From NCBI RefSeq assembly GCF_036850765.1, contig NC_089495.1:201935847-201999846 (forward strand): DNA of 64,000 bases. The letters are read 5' to 3'. The stretch is from Saccopteryx bilineata (lineage: Eukaryota > Chordata > Mammalia > Chiroptera > Emballonuridae). Position 1 is the stretch's first letter, and the number at the start of each line of letters is the position of its first letter. The position numbers and the translations under genes are program-made. The notes below the pieces were generated by a model that saw nothing but the letters and a program-made list of their open reading frames with translations, had not been told where the DNA came from and did not search any database. Positions 23,701 through 38,200 of this stretch are shown in pieces.

Positions 23701-26700
23701 AAATAACTCTGCTACTACAGATTTCTCGACTGGGTGTCCTCTATAAAGGCTTTACAGAGATTTCTAGAATATTAGAACCAATGATAAAAGGAAATAGCAT
23801 TTCCTAGTTTACAGTTTTAAATAAAGGCACGGCCTCTCTGCCAGAATAGAATGTTCCTTGTTTAAGGATTTATGCTCTGCAAATATGTGCCAAGGTCATG
23901 TCCTAATCTTGAGTGCTAAATTCTATGCTGGAGCTCCCCTAAAGAAAAGTCTATGTACTGATTTCAAAGTCAATAACATTTATAGAGGCACAGAGCCTTG
24001 GAGCCATCACAAATCCTCTTTGAAGCCAACAGAATATATTTTAAAAATCAATAAATAGTTTTTTAAAGTTTCGCTCAGCATATGAAATCCATCCATTCCT
24101 AAGCCATTAAATTTCCAGTGGATTCAAATTAAATGTAGTTTTATGGCTTTAGAGATGACACCACTGAACCCAATATTAAAGGGTTTTATACTTTAGGATT
24201 TCTTTCTCTTCTAGCAAAACTCCTTTTGATCCAACCACATCTCACTCACATTAGCTTCTACGATCAAGTCCAAGTCATAGAGGCCATAAGAAATAACGGA
24301 AAACACAGATACAGGGCTAGCCTAAGTGAAGTCAAGTTCTAGCCACACATACACAAACTGAAGACTCACATGAATTTTTATCAAGCCGAGGACGTTTTAA
24401 TGGAACTTCACTTCCTTTTGATATTTTTCGTCTTCTCAATTCCAATGTTATTGGTTGCAAAGTTTGCGAGTTTGAATCCACAGCTACAATGTAAATAAAA
24501 TTACAAACACAAAAGTATGTAATTTCTTAGTGTCTAATCCCAGACCCTGCTCCAGAGATTCTGACTAGGGAGGAAAGGCAAGTGTTAACCATAAGTTTGG
24601 AAAACACTTCTCTCTTAAATTGATCCTATCTGGTATAAAATCCTACACTTACAAAATAAAAGCAATAAACTGGATGGCATTTATTTTATCTGAGTGAAGT
24701 CATGTGGCTTCACAGGAGCAGTCTACAAGCTGAGGTAAGTGCCACTTTCCAGAGGGTACAAGCCGGAACATTAACAGCTAAAGAGGAACCAGCTTCACAA
24801 CATGCAATTCCCACGTATACTCCTTCCAAAACTGAGAAGGGGACACGTTAGATTTCTCTGCCAGTTCACATTTTCCACTTCTCACACTTACATAAAAAGG
24901 TCTGCCTCTCACTCATCCCACCTCTTAACATGGTACACCATCCAGAGGTTTAAAGCCTCTAGACTTTCTCAACTAGAATTCCTCATTTGAACACCAAACA
25001 GACAGGTTATTTTCTCAGTTCTCCCAAAGGTAGTTTATAGCTACCATTCAAAATGCACAGAGAAGGCAATTCATTACAGATCATGAATATCTCGGACGTT
25101 AGAGTTTAATTCTCTCCCAGAATGCTGTCGAGGAAGCCAGTGAATTTAGGCCAGTGTTCTCCAATATAATTATAGTGGGAGCCACAAACGCAAGACACGT
25201 ATGTATATTTAAAATTTTTAGTCATCATGCCTGACCTGTGGTGGCACAGTGGATAAAGTGTTGACTTGAAGTGCTAAGGTGGCTGGTTCAAAACCCTGGG
25301 CTTGCCTGGTTAAGGCACATATGAGAAGCAACTATGAGTAGATGCTTCCTCTCCTTCTCTTTCTTCCCCTCTCTCTCAAATCAATAAATAAAATATTTTT
25401 TTAAAAAAAGAATATGGCCCTGGATGGCTGGCTCAGCGGTAGAGTATCAGTCCAGCATGTGAAAGTCCCAGGTTCGATTCCCTGTCAGGGCACACAGAGG
25501 AAGTACCCATCTGCTTCTCCATCCCTCCCTCTTTTCTCCCTCCCCCTCTCTCTCCCTCTCTCCCTTTCCCTCTCTCTCTCCCCCCCTTCTCAGTCTCTCT
25601 AAAAAAGCAACCAATCGCCCTGGCACAATAACTCAGTTGGAGCATCATCTCAAAGCATAGAGGTTGCTGGTTCAATCCCTGGTCAGGGAACATACGGGAA
25701 CAGATATTGCTGTCTCTCTTCTGCTCTCTCCCTTCTTCTGTCTAAAATCAATTAAATAAACATTTAAAAAAAAAAGCAACCAATCAAAAAAAATGTGCTA
25801 GGGTATTCATAGTTTTTCAACATTCACATGGAGAATATGCAAGCCAGACTGTCTGAAGACCACTACCAGATAATCACAGGCATTCAGTCTAGAGATCCTG
25901 AGGACTCTTCCTGCCACAGAATTCATCTAGAGAAGGAGACTTGGCTTAAGAAGAAATTTAAGGTGTGTTTCCTTCCAGGTTACTCTAGAAAAAATCCAAA
26001 TGTCAGCTTAACTTCACAAACTGTGCTTTCTTCCCTAAGTCTGTACCCTCTAACCTTAACTCTTATAAATTAGCCATTTCAGCTTTTTATTTACACTGTG
26101 AAAATTTGTCAATCAGTAATCACTCTCCAGAGAACTCAATTTCAAATGCACCCATGGCCTTCTGGTTTTTAGCCCCCATCTCCTTCAGTAAGCCTCCTTC
26201 AGATGCCCGCACTGGCTCTACTTCTCCTTTCTTCTTTCTCGTCTCTCATGAAAACTGTATTTCCTGATCCCAGGTTCTATTAAGCTTAAACTGTGATCAT
26301 TTAAATAGGCACATGCAAAAGACCTGACTTATTACATTTTATCATAGAGACTGAAGTATCTAGTGGACAATTATCTACCCCCCCCCCCCCAAGAAGCTCA
26401 GTCTCAGACATGTTTCCTAACTATGTTCATCTAAATACATGCCTCCCTTAAAATTCAGCTTCACAACACAAGTGATTTCAGATCACAGGACAATTTCAAG
26501 TCAGCCACAAAAGCAAAGGACTAATGTAGAGAACTGATAAAGAACCACAAAGGGCACAGAAAAACATGGGCACTGCCCACTGCAAAGCCCAGCTGGGAAA
26601 CTCACCAGCAGGAGCTATGGAAGGCGGTCGGCCTCGTTTTCTTTTTGGCTCCCTCAAGTTTTCTTGTGGACTCTTCACAATGTCATTTTCAGGTTTCTTA

Positions 26701-29700
26701 TCCACTTGAGCATCTCCAGAGTACTCTCTGTCATTTTCTGAAATGTTCTCCTTATCTTCCTTCTCGTTCTTAGGAAGACTTTTCTCTGGCACCTTCCCCT
26801 TTTCGGAACAAATTAACTTTCCTTCTTTATCAGGCTGCTTGGGTCGCTTTTCTGTCTTTAAGGCTTTGTCTTCTTTGTCCTTCTTCAGATTGACTGTGAC
26901 TTTTCTCTGCTCTTTAAACTTCTCTCGTTTATCAGGAGATGAAGAAAGACTTTTGTGATCTGTTTCTTTAGGCCTAGCATTACCTACAATATTCTAAATG
27001 AGCAAAACAGCAATGAAACACACTTGGTGATTACTTGCAAATATAAGATCAGATGGTTTTTTGTAAACTTATGAAGACAAACAAATAAATTAAAAGGACA
27101 TATGTCAAGTCACATAATGGTTACCAGTGAAAATATCTACCCATGCTCTGAGGCTTGAGAACCAATCCTAAGTTTAAAGAAAACAAGTCATGTTCAATTC
27201 CTTCTGAGACAGAGCTATCTCCCTTATGATAATAAGTCACTAGAAAATAATTAAGAGACAGTTAGCCTAGGGACCTCTTATGGAAAAACAATCTTTCTAA
27301 GAAAGTGCCTTCATGTCCCATCCTTCTCTTCCCAAGCACGACTACACTGACTCAGGGCCTTTCAGAGGCATGGCTCAGGGTGCCAGTGGATGTTGATTTC
27401 CTGTGGGGAATGGAACTCAAACTGGCAACTAGAGGCTGAACAGGAAAGCTGTAAAGATCTTCCAACCCAGAAACAGAGCCTTTGCTTCCTCTACTGGAGA
27501 AAGGCTGTGCTCAGTCCAACAAGCCGCCTATTGTATTCCTGAGCTGCTTACTACATTTTTTTAGCTATTAGGAGGAGGTATTGCTTCTTGGTTACTTTCC
27601 TCCTAAATTACTTTCTCTAAAATCTATCCTACAATTCTTGTGTCCTTGTATGACTGTCTCATACTAGAGCCAGCTCTGAAAGCACTGGAGTTTCCAAAAC
27701 CACATTTAAGTTTATTTGTATGTGTGCCTCCCACCCAAGACCTCAGTCTTCACCACAGCAGGTTCATGTGATATCCCCAGCACCCAGCACACACTGGACA
27801 CAGAGATTGCTGCCAGAAGCCAGAAAAAGTGCTTAAATACTCACTGAATAAAAGTTTAATTTTTCTCAGAGGGAAAAATAATAAACAAGGAGAATCCCTG
27901 TGGTTAGAGCCTAGAAAGAAATATTTTTTAAAGTCCTCCAAATTTTCTGACAGCAGTCAGGTTTAAGAACAAACACATTCCTTAATAACTGCTGGCAAAA
28001 ACACAAACTGCAACTGCCTGCGGGAGTAGAGGGGTAGCAATGGCAATTTGGGTCAAAAGTTTATACTTCTGAACTAGAATGCATTCCTAGAAATAAAATC
28101 TGCTAAGAGAATAATCACACTTAAGCACTCAGATTTACAAATATCCTTAAAAGACCATTAGGGAGTTGGTCACACAAAGTAGGATGACATACATATTATA
28201 GAATACTACTCAGCCATTAAAATCCATATTTGCATGCAGTATTAATAAACTTGGGAATATGTTATTTCTTTAAAAGAAAAAAGCAAATTATAGTACAGTA
28301 ATATACTGCATGATTCCAGTTTTGAAAAGAAATACTTATAATATACATAAATATTTATCAAAAAACAAAAAGTGCCTAGTCGTTGGTGGTGCAATGAATA
28401 GAGCCTCACCTAGGACACTGAGGTCCCAGGTTCTCCTCGAGGTTCCGGCTCAAGTGTGGGCTCATTCAGCATGAGGGCAGGTTCGCCAGCTTGGGCATGG
28501 AATCATAGACAAGATCCCACAGTCGCTGGCTTGAAGCCCAAAGTTTCTGGTTTGAGCAAGAGGTCACTAGCTCGGCTTGAGCCCCCCACCCCCGCTCAAG
28601 GCACATATGAGAAGGCAAGCAATGAACAACTAAGGTGCCACAACTAAGAGTTGATGCTTCTAATCTCTCTCCCTTCCTCTGTGTCTCTCAAAAAAAAAAA
28701 AATGTTTAACAGTTATAGTAAATTTATCTAGATGATAGATTCGTCTTTATAATTTTCTGTATTTCCTCAATTTTCTACAGGAAACATACTTTTTTTAACT
28801 TCAAAAATGGCCCTGGCCGGTTGGCTCAGCGGTAGAGCGTCGGCCTGGCGTGCAGGGGACCCAGGTTCGATTCCTGGCCAGGGCACATAGGAGATGCGCC
28901 CATTTGCTTCTCCACCCCCCCCCTCCTTCCTCTCTGTCTCTCTCTTCCCCTCCCGCAGCCAAGGCTCCATTGGAGCAAAGATGGCCCGGGTGCTGGGGAT
29001 GGCTCCTTGGCCTCTGCCCCAGGCGCTAGAGTGGCTCTGGTCGCGGCAGAGCGTCGCCCCTGGTGGGCGTGCTGGGTGTATCCCGGTCGGGTGCATGCGG
29101 GAGTCTGTCTGACTGTCTCTCCCCGTTTCCAGCTTCAGAAAAATACAAAAAACAAACAAACAAACAAAAAAAAAACGATGTGTTCCAAATATATAGTTTA
29201 ACAAAACACTTAAGACAATGTGGTCCTACAGAAAAAACTTAAAAACCTAAATCAATTCTAATACTATGTGAGAAAAGCTTTAAAAAAATGTCAGATATTT
29301 TTAAGAAGTTTTGCTTTGTATAGGCCCATTATAGAACCTTAGGTTATAAGGGTCAAAAGGAGCTGAGAAGTCATTTACCCAAACTATACTGCTCAAAAAA
29401 TTAGGGGATGTTTCAAAATGAATATGAAGCAATAAAAAAAAGAAGCATTTGATTTTTTAAATTAATTTTAATGGGGTGACATTGATAAATCAGGGTACAT
29501 ATGTTCAGAGAAAACATCTCTACGTTAATTTGACATCTGATTATGCTGCATTCCCATCACCCAAAGTCCAATTGTCTTCCGTCACCTTCTAACTGGTTTT
29601 CTTTGTGCCCCTCCCCTCCCCCAACCCTGATTTTTTTTTTACTAAACAAGAACATCAGAAAAGTAAATGACAAGTCAAAGAAAGTTGATCGATTATGCAA

Positions 29701-32357
29701 ATGAGATGCAAAACCATACACTGGTGAAAATGCACTCTACAAAAGGCTGAAAGTCCTGGAGTATCTGCACATTCCCTGATCCCCTAATTTTGTGAGCAGT
29801 ATACTATGTCCTCTTAGGTAACAAAAACAAGCAAACAGGCACCATGGGCCTGTGTCTGACCACCTGCCAAGACTCAGATGGGATGAGACACTCAAAAGCA
29901 TCTGGAAATTGGGAACTGAAGCACCCACAAATCCACACTGGGTTGTGTCCGGCTCCAAGCCAAAGCACCATGAATGCTATCAATCACTTTAGTGAGCACA
30001 GCAGAATAAACAGTTGGACGTCTGTTTTCTGGAGCCCTGGACTTCCATCTGGGGGTGTTCTGGATATAATCTGACAGTTGGACAAGTTCTTAATATGGTC
30101 CTCTATCTATATTAACTCATTCCACGAACTGCACACAAATATTACCAAATGGAACTCTAAAACAATTTAGAGTGCTATGTAGTTATTAAGATGCCTGAGG
30201 GGCAAATGATCAAACAGAAAACATCTTTGGGGCTAAAGCTTTATAATTTCGTCAATTTTCTGAAGCAGAAAACTAGCAAAAGGCAAACGCGTCTTGAGGC
30301 TACCTTTAAACATGTTATGATCCTTTGAAATTGCTAAATATATGTACAGTAGAATTTACAAAACTCTGCGATAAGGAAAAGCATTAGATCATCATAAGAA
30401 AAGATACAACAGGTTTCAGCATCACCAACTTCTGTCATATCAACAACCATTAAAGAAGTAACAGTAACATGAGTTTTTAAAAACATCAATATCCACATTT
30501 TGATTTGTTTCCCCTCAACTACTTCATGAAAATATAAACATGAAAAAGACTAAAGAGGGGAAAAATCATGAAGAAAGTAATGGCCTGTGATCTATGTGCA
30601 TATGCCATATTTCCAGTATCAAAATTCAAGTCCCATGCTCAAGCAAATACATGCCTGGGACAGGAAACAAAATTTTCAACCCAGGCATACCTCCCAACTC
30701 CATGCCAAACTATAGCTGTACAACCATCAGGTCATGGTCCTGAGCTTAAAGACAAAGTTAGATGAGGAGAGAACACACTCTAGATCTCCTCAAGCAATTC
30801 AGCAAGTTTCCTGTGATCAGTAATAACTCTGGCGGCAGGGCACATGGACAGAGAAAAATAATAACTAGAAACTTTCTGGGATTATAATTTAGTAAATTAT
30901 ATAATAATGTCTAATCACTGGGGTGGGTACCTGAAACTGACAGAATAATGTATATCAACTGTAATTGAAAAATAAAAATTATTTAAAAAAGAACTAGACA
31001 TCTATAAGGAAAGATGAGGAAAACAGATAACAGGTAGTTGTATCCAAGTATTTGGTGTTAAGAAATGGCAGAGACAAATATTTACAATTTGTGAAAATGT
31101 ACATATTGGTTTCTGGTGAAACAGTGTCAGATGGAGGACATCAAAACTTTGCCATGATAAACAAATATAATATCTTTATGAGAAATAAAACCACAATGCT
31201 AGGACCATTCATACCACAGAGCACAAAGCCACATCTCTCACCTGATCTTTGGAAAAGGCTTTGACATGAATATGCTTGACAGTCTGAATCACTCCATCAT
31301 AAAATTTCACAGTGTAAGTACCTAGAATTCAAGAAGATATCATGATTTTGACTTGCAGTTTCATGAAAGTGACACAACTTTTCAAAGCATAAACACAAGA
31401 GAGTTCCAACCACAATAATATACTTAGGGAAATTTAAAAATTCTTGAAGAATCACATCAGTATTACCTATATCTGAGATAATAGAAGGCATGCTTTTTTT
31501 ATTTATACACATCAAAATCCATAATAGAAACAGATTCATTTTTATGATGCTTCATTAAAAAAACAAAAATAACTTGCACTGAATTTAGACTAAGAACAAA
31601 CAGCAGTAAAAACAAATATGAATCTGAGGAAAATGCAGATTTATTTCTAGGTGAATTAATTTGTATCATTTAATCTTCATTTTCTGGGCTTAGGGATGTA
31701 ACAGCTTTAAACTTCAAAAGAAATACGACTATGTCCCGGCAGAGTGGCTCAGTAAATAAAGGATCTATCGTCCTGGGGTGCTGAGGTTGAAGGTTTGATT
31801 CCTGGTCAGGGCACTTAAGCAATCAGTGAATACACAACTAATTGGAACAACTAAATGGGACAGCAAGTTGATGCTTTTCTCTTTCTCTCTCTCTCTCTCT
31901 CTTCCTCTGAACTCTCAAGTCACCAGTTCAAAACCCTAGGCTTGCCTGGTCAAGGCACATATGACAAGAAACCAATGAACAGCTAAAGTGAAGCAACTAC
32001 TTCTCGTTCCTCAAACCCCGCCTGTAAAATCATAAATAAAATCTTTTTAAAAAATTAGTTTGCCTGACCAGGCGGTGGCGCAGTGACTAGAGCGTCGGAC
32101 CGGGATGCGGAGGACCCAGGTTCGAGACCTCAAGGTCACCAGCTTGAGCGTGGGCTCATCTGGTTTGAGCAAAGCTCACCAGCTTGGACTCAAGGTCGCT
32201 GGCTCGAGCAAAGGGTTACTTGGTCTGCTGAAGGCCCACGGTCAAGGCACATATGAGAAAGCAATCAATGAACAACTAAGGTGTCGCTACGAAAACTAAT
32301 GATTGATGCTTCTCATCTCTCTCTGTTCCTGTCTGTCTGTCCCTATCTATCCATCTC

Positions 32358-32400
<43 letters not shown>

Positions 32401-35253
32401 AAAAACAAAAACCAAAAATTAGTTTTTGGCCCTAGCTGGTTGGCTCAGCAGAAGAGCATTGGCCCAACGTGTGGAAGCCCCAGGATCAATTCCAGGTCAG
32501 GTCAGGGCACCGAGAAGCGCCCATGTGCTTCTCTACCCTTCCCCTTCTCCTTTTTCTCTATCTCTCTCTTCTCCTCCCACAGCCAAGGCTCCATTGGAGC
32601 AAAGTTGGCCTGGGCGCTGAGGATGACTCCACAGCCTCCGCCTCAGGCTCTACAATGGCTCCGATTGAAGAGGAGCAACACCCCAGAGGGGATGAGCATC
32701 ACCCCCTGGTGGGCGTGCCGGGTGGATCCCAGTCGGGCGAATGCGGGAGTCTGTCTGACTGCCTCCCCTCCCCCCACCTTCTCACTTCAAAAAATACAAA
32801 AAAGAAAAAATTGTTTTTAAAGAAGCCTATATCCGTTTTTTCTTTTAAATGTTTATTTTATTGATTTTAGAAGGAGGAAGAGAGGCCCTGACCGGTTGGC
32901 TCAGTGGTAGAGCGTCGGCCTGGTGTGTGGAATTCCTGGGTTCGATTCCCGGCCAGGGCACACAGGAGAAGCGCCCATTTGCTTCTCCACCCCTCCCCCT
33001 CTCCTTCCTCTCTGTCTCTCTCTTCCCCTCCCGCAGCCAAGGCTCCATTGGAGCAAAGATGGCCCAGGTGCTGGGGATGGTTCTGTGGCCTCTGCCTCAG
33101 GTGCTAGAGTAGCTCTGGTCACAACAGAGCAACGCCCCGGATGGGCAGAGCATTGCCCCCTGGTGGGTATGCTGGGTGGATCCTGGTCGGGCGCATGCGG
33201 GAGTCTGTCTGACTGCCTCCCCATTTCCAGCTTCAGAAAAATACAAAAAAAAAAAAAAAAAAAAAGGAAGAGGAAGAGAGAGCCCTGGCCAATTAGCTCT
33301 AGAGGTCAGAGCGTGCCAAAGTGCAAAAGTTGCTGCTTCGATCTTTGGTCAGGGCACATACAGGAATAGATCATTGTTCCTGTCTGTCTGTCTGTCTGTT
33401 TCTCTCTCTCTCTCTCTCTCCCTCTCTCTCCCTTCTCCTCCCCCCTTCCTCTCTTGCTAAAAATTAATAAATAATTTTGTTTTTTAGATTGAGAGGCAGG
33501 GAGGCAGAGAGACAGACTCCCACATGCGCCCCAATCAGGATCCACCTAGGAGGGGATCCTGACATTAAAAGACATTTCAAGCCCCTAGGGGGTGATGCTC
33601 GGCCCATCTGGGGCCATTGCTCCATTGCTTGGCAACTGAGCTATTTTAGTGCCTGAGGTGAGACCATGGAGACATCATCAACACTCGGGATCAACTTTGC
33701 TCGAATCAATCACCAATTGAGCCATGGGTGCAGGAGGGGAAGAGAGAGAGAAAGAGAAAGAGAGAGAGAGAGAAGGGGGGGGGGGAGAAGTAGATGTTCG
33801 CTTCTCCTGTGTGCCCTTACCAGGAATCAAACGTGAGACTTCCACACACCGGGCTGACACTTTACCACTGAGACAATCAGCCAAGGCCAAAAAATTTTTT
33901 TTTCTTCTTTACTTAAGAGAGCAGGAGAGAACAAAGAAAACCAGATAGAAGGTGATGGAAGATAATATGACTTTAGGTGATGGGTATGCAACATAATCAA
34001 ATGTCAAAATAACTTGGGAGTTGTTTTCTCTGAACATATGTATCCTGATTTATCAATGTCACCCCATTAAAATTAATCATAAATTTAAAAAAAAAAGAGA
34101 GAGCAGGAGAGAGACAAGACCATCTATCTGTTCCTGAATGTGTCCTGACTAGGAATCAAACTGGCAACCTTTGCGCTTTATGACAATGCTTTAACCAACC
34201 AAACTATCTAACCAGGGCTGAAGCCCCTATCCTTACACTGCCTGGTGAAACAAAGCTTCCTAGCCTTGCCCCTCTGGGAGTTAAGAACTTGGCATATCAG
34301 ACGACCTTATAACAGTGAGTTAATAGCAGAAGGGATGTAAGAACAAAACTGAAGATGCACAGCAAGCTCACTTCTAGGACCAAGGAAATACGGATACACA
34401 GGTCACTCTGTATAGGAAAGACTTCTGCTTCTACTGTAACTGTGACTTAAGAGCCTTTTCTCTACCCTACTCATTCTCCAGAAGTCAGAGACTTCCAGAA
34501 TGTCATACACAGGAGACTTGAAGTTTTCAAACACGGTTTCTCCAAGTCCTCAGGTTTCCAGAGTTGTGCCTCTTCAGGTGGGCAGAGTGATATGCACATG
34601 ATTACAGACACCTCCCCTTCCCTAAGTCTTTTCTTCTTAGCAATGTTAACATAATGGGCTTGGGTTCTGTGGCCAACAATTTCCAAAAATGCTCAACTAT
34701 GCCAGTTTCTTCTTCAATTTTTAATTTTTATTTATTTATTTTTTACAGAGACAGAGAGTGAGTCAGAGAGAGGGATAGACAGGGACAGACAGGAATGGAG
34801 AGAGATGAGAAGCATCAATCATTAGTTTCTCATTATGCGTTGCAACACCTTAGTTGTTCATTGATTGCTTTCTCATATGTGCCTTGACCGCGGGCCTTCA
34901 GCAGACCGAGTAACCCCTTGCTTGAGCCAGCGACCTTGGGTCCAAGCTGGTGAGCTTTTGCTCAAACCAGATGAGTCTGCACTCAAGCTGGCGACCTCGG
35001 GGTTTCGAACCTGGGTCCTTCCGCATCCCAGTCCAACGCTCCATCCACTGCGCCACCTCCTGGTCAGGCTCTTCTTCAATTTTTAATTGCTCAAATGAGT
35101 CCAGAGCAAGGGCAGTGAAGTGCCTGCACCACTGAGCAGGGACTGGGACCAGAGACTCATCTCCCAGTCAGAGCTATCAAGTCACCACTAGGCTCCAGGA
35201 AGTGCAAATGATCTACATCTACTCTACCATCATATCAGACCCATGCACGTGTG

Positions 35254-35286
<33 letters not shown>

Positions 35287-38200
35287 TCCCAACAATACCT
35301 GCTCTGACAACGCCTGACGTTTTGGAAAACTCAGATCCAAAGACACGGCACGCTATTCTGGGGACTGTGGGTCAGGAACTCTGGAGTCCCACAGACCTTG
35401 CAGATCTTAGCCCCACCCTTTATGCATGTGCTCTGTAACCTCAAGCGATTTCTCCTGTGAGCTTAGGTCCTCATATATTATATGAGGGCTGAGTTTACAG
35501 TAACAAGCTTTCCATGTCTGTGTGAAGACTAAATGAGACCAGAGATGGAAACTGATTAGCAAAGGGGCTATTATAAAATAAAGGATCAATAAGTGGTTCT
35601 AATTGTCATCATCTACCAAGTCACTTTAAAATAGAAGCACCAACCCCTACCCCCATAAAAGATAAAAGCCAAACTAGCACTTGCATATGTGGGTTTATCT
35701 CTTTTTTCTCTCTTTGCAAAGCTGTTCCCATAGTCCCAACACCTCTGCATTTCATGTGCAGGCTCAGTTACAGCATAAAGAAAACAAAAAACTAACTGCT
35801 TCAACAAGAGACTTTAGAAATAAGACCATTTCCATAGGCTCTCCTGCTATATATACAGACTTCAGGCAATGGACCAAAGAGAATAAACTAGGCGGGAGGG
35901 TGAGGCAGGACCTAAGAGTACGAATTTAACTTTAAGGAAGAGGGACCTGATCAACCTGCACACTCAAGTTAAAGAACCACAGATCAATAGGAAGGAACAA
36001 TTCCTCATTTTGTTGTTGTCAATGTGAACCTACTTTCAGCTTCCCCCACGACTGGGAGCATAAAGCCCTGACTGACAAATGGCTCCGCCATCCCCAGTGT
36101 AAAAAAGAGCCAAGCAGTCCCAGCAGAGAGCTGAGATCAACTCACCAGAGAAAGCCTCCGAACAAAGACCCCTGAAGCCAGAATCATGTCTTTTACTACC
36201 ACAGAGACCCAGGGTCTACAAGACTACCAGCTATGGCTGCCTTCACACTAAATGGTGCTTAATTACCATTGCCAAAAAACCATTCCAGGTGAAAAGATCT
36301 TAAATAACGTGGCATTGCCCTCCCCAGTTTCCAGCGCTAACTCCCTCAAGAAACTCTGAAGTTGCTATTTAGCTGTAATTCAATCACGTCAGACTCCCAA
36401 TGCCAGCAGCTGTTGCTCTCCACTCCGTCTAGAGCCCCCACCCACCAGCCTGCTCAATCAATAATCAGCCTCATCAAAACCACCAGCGAAGTTAAGAGTG
36501 GCAAGAAAACTAGACCAAGCCTTCCCAAGATGGATCTACAGAGTCTGACTTCACTATATCCCCGGCCTCCTCCTGGCAGCACCAACAAGACAGAATGACT
36601 TCTACAGGAACTACAAGGGCACCTTGCCGGCAGAGCTCCTACTCATTAAGTTATGGGGGCCCCTGCTACAGAACAAACTGAGCCAGGGCAGAAAATACCA
36701 GTGAAAGAGTAAAAAGAGAACCCAACATTGTCCCTTCCAATCCTGCAACCACTAGAATGAATCATGATGAACCAGAAATCGTTTACTAACCCTATAGGTA
36801 AAATCTAACCCAAAGGCAGCACCTAGAGGTCATTATCTTCTCAGAATATCTGAGTTCCCACAAAGGCGAGCTTTCCCTCACAAATCCACAGTGTGACAAC
36901 AATGCCACCCGACCAATTCCACTTTTAGGACTTCTCCCCCGTGTTCTTCCTCTCCTCCCACCCCTCCAATTCATCTCAAGAACCAGTAAGGGTAGCAGCA
37001 TAATACAAAACTTCAGACTCAAAAACTAGAGAACACAGGTTCTGGCAGGAATTTCCACTCATTTTCAGTATCCTACAATTAATTAAAATTCACCAGACAC
37101 AATTCAGAGCTTATAAAACATATATATTAGGGCAGCAAATGATCGTTTTAGGAGTAACCACTACGTCAAGATTCTCCCTCCTGTTATTTTAGCTCATAGA
37201 GAAAAGAAACTAAAAGGATTTTTTTTTAATCCTTTTTAAAAACAAAACTTGTAAAGCTCTGGTTGCCCCAGCTTAAAAGACATTTCAAAACCTTAATTAA
37301 CTTAATTGACCAACGATGTAGCCAATGACTTTTAGCCTTTACATCAGGGGTCGTCAAACTTTTTATAAAAACCGCCAACCTGACCAGGTGGTGGCGCAGT
37401 GGATAGAGCGTCGGACTGGGATACAGAGCACCCAGGTTCGAGACCCCGAGGTCGCCAGCTTGAGTGCGGGCTCATATGATTTGGACCCAAGGTCGCTGGC
37501 TCGAGCAAGGGGTCACTCAGTCTGCTGTAGCCCCACGGTCAAGGCACATTTGAGAAAGCAATCAATGAACAACTAAGGTATCGCAACTAAAAACCGCCCA
37601 CTTTTGCAGTGCTGGTCAACCTGGTCCCTACTGCCCGCTCTGCTACTACCCACCACGAAAGCTGAACTGCCCAGTTAGGGACTAGGTTGACCAGCACTGT
37701 AAAAAGTGCGCAGTTTTTATAAAGTTTGATGACCCCTGCATTTCAAGAGTTCAGATACATACACACACACACCATTAACTGTACACTGTACTCCCCACAT
37801 GATTTATCTGCACCATCTGCTCCTGCCCTGCCTCTTCCTGGTAGCTCTATCTCAACACCTCATTCTGCCTTGAAACTAGGCCTTTTTTTTTTAATCCACA
37901 ATGCCAAGCTCTGAGTTATGCAGATATTAGATGCAAGTAGGTTCCTATTCCTTTACTGCCTCAACCAAAACACCCCCACCCCTCTGTGAGACAGCCCCCA
38001 GGGCTCCCCACACTTTCTCAAACTGCCTCTCCTGTGCCCCTCCATCATCCAATCTCCTCTGCCCTTCCATGTGACTCTGAGACATCAGAGCAACAAAAGA
38101 GACATGTTGCTTCCTTTCTGCTACCTCCCTTACCTAGTTACTCATGTTACTACCCACAACTTTTATTTGCTATAAGGGGCAGCCACTTACCTAGAGGAAA

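Larger units (their letters stand above)
24484..26605 (-). other. PHF20: PHF20 intron between coding exons 5 and 6
   Basis: A 2.1-kb phase-1 intron. Three SINEs cluster at 25230-25773; 24484-25229 and 25786-26605 look unique apart from a 14-base C run near 26379-26392. Confidence 0.9.
26994..31241 (-). other. PHF20: PHF20 intron between coding exons 4 and 5
   Basis: A 4.2-kb phase-0 intron. 26994-28129 is unique except a MIR-like tail near 27755-27860. L1 pieces and two SINEs follow, and 29641-30859 is again unique. Confidence 0.9.

Noticed and set aside
35600..37022. Several 60-82 codon frames on both strands considered as a nested gene
   Set aside because: No domain, no splice or promoter context, and lengths expected by chance.
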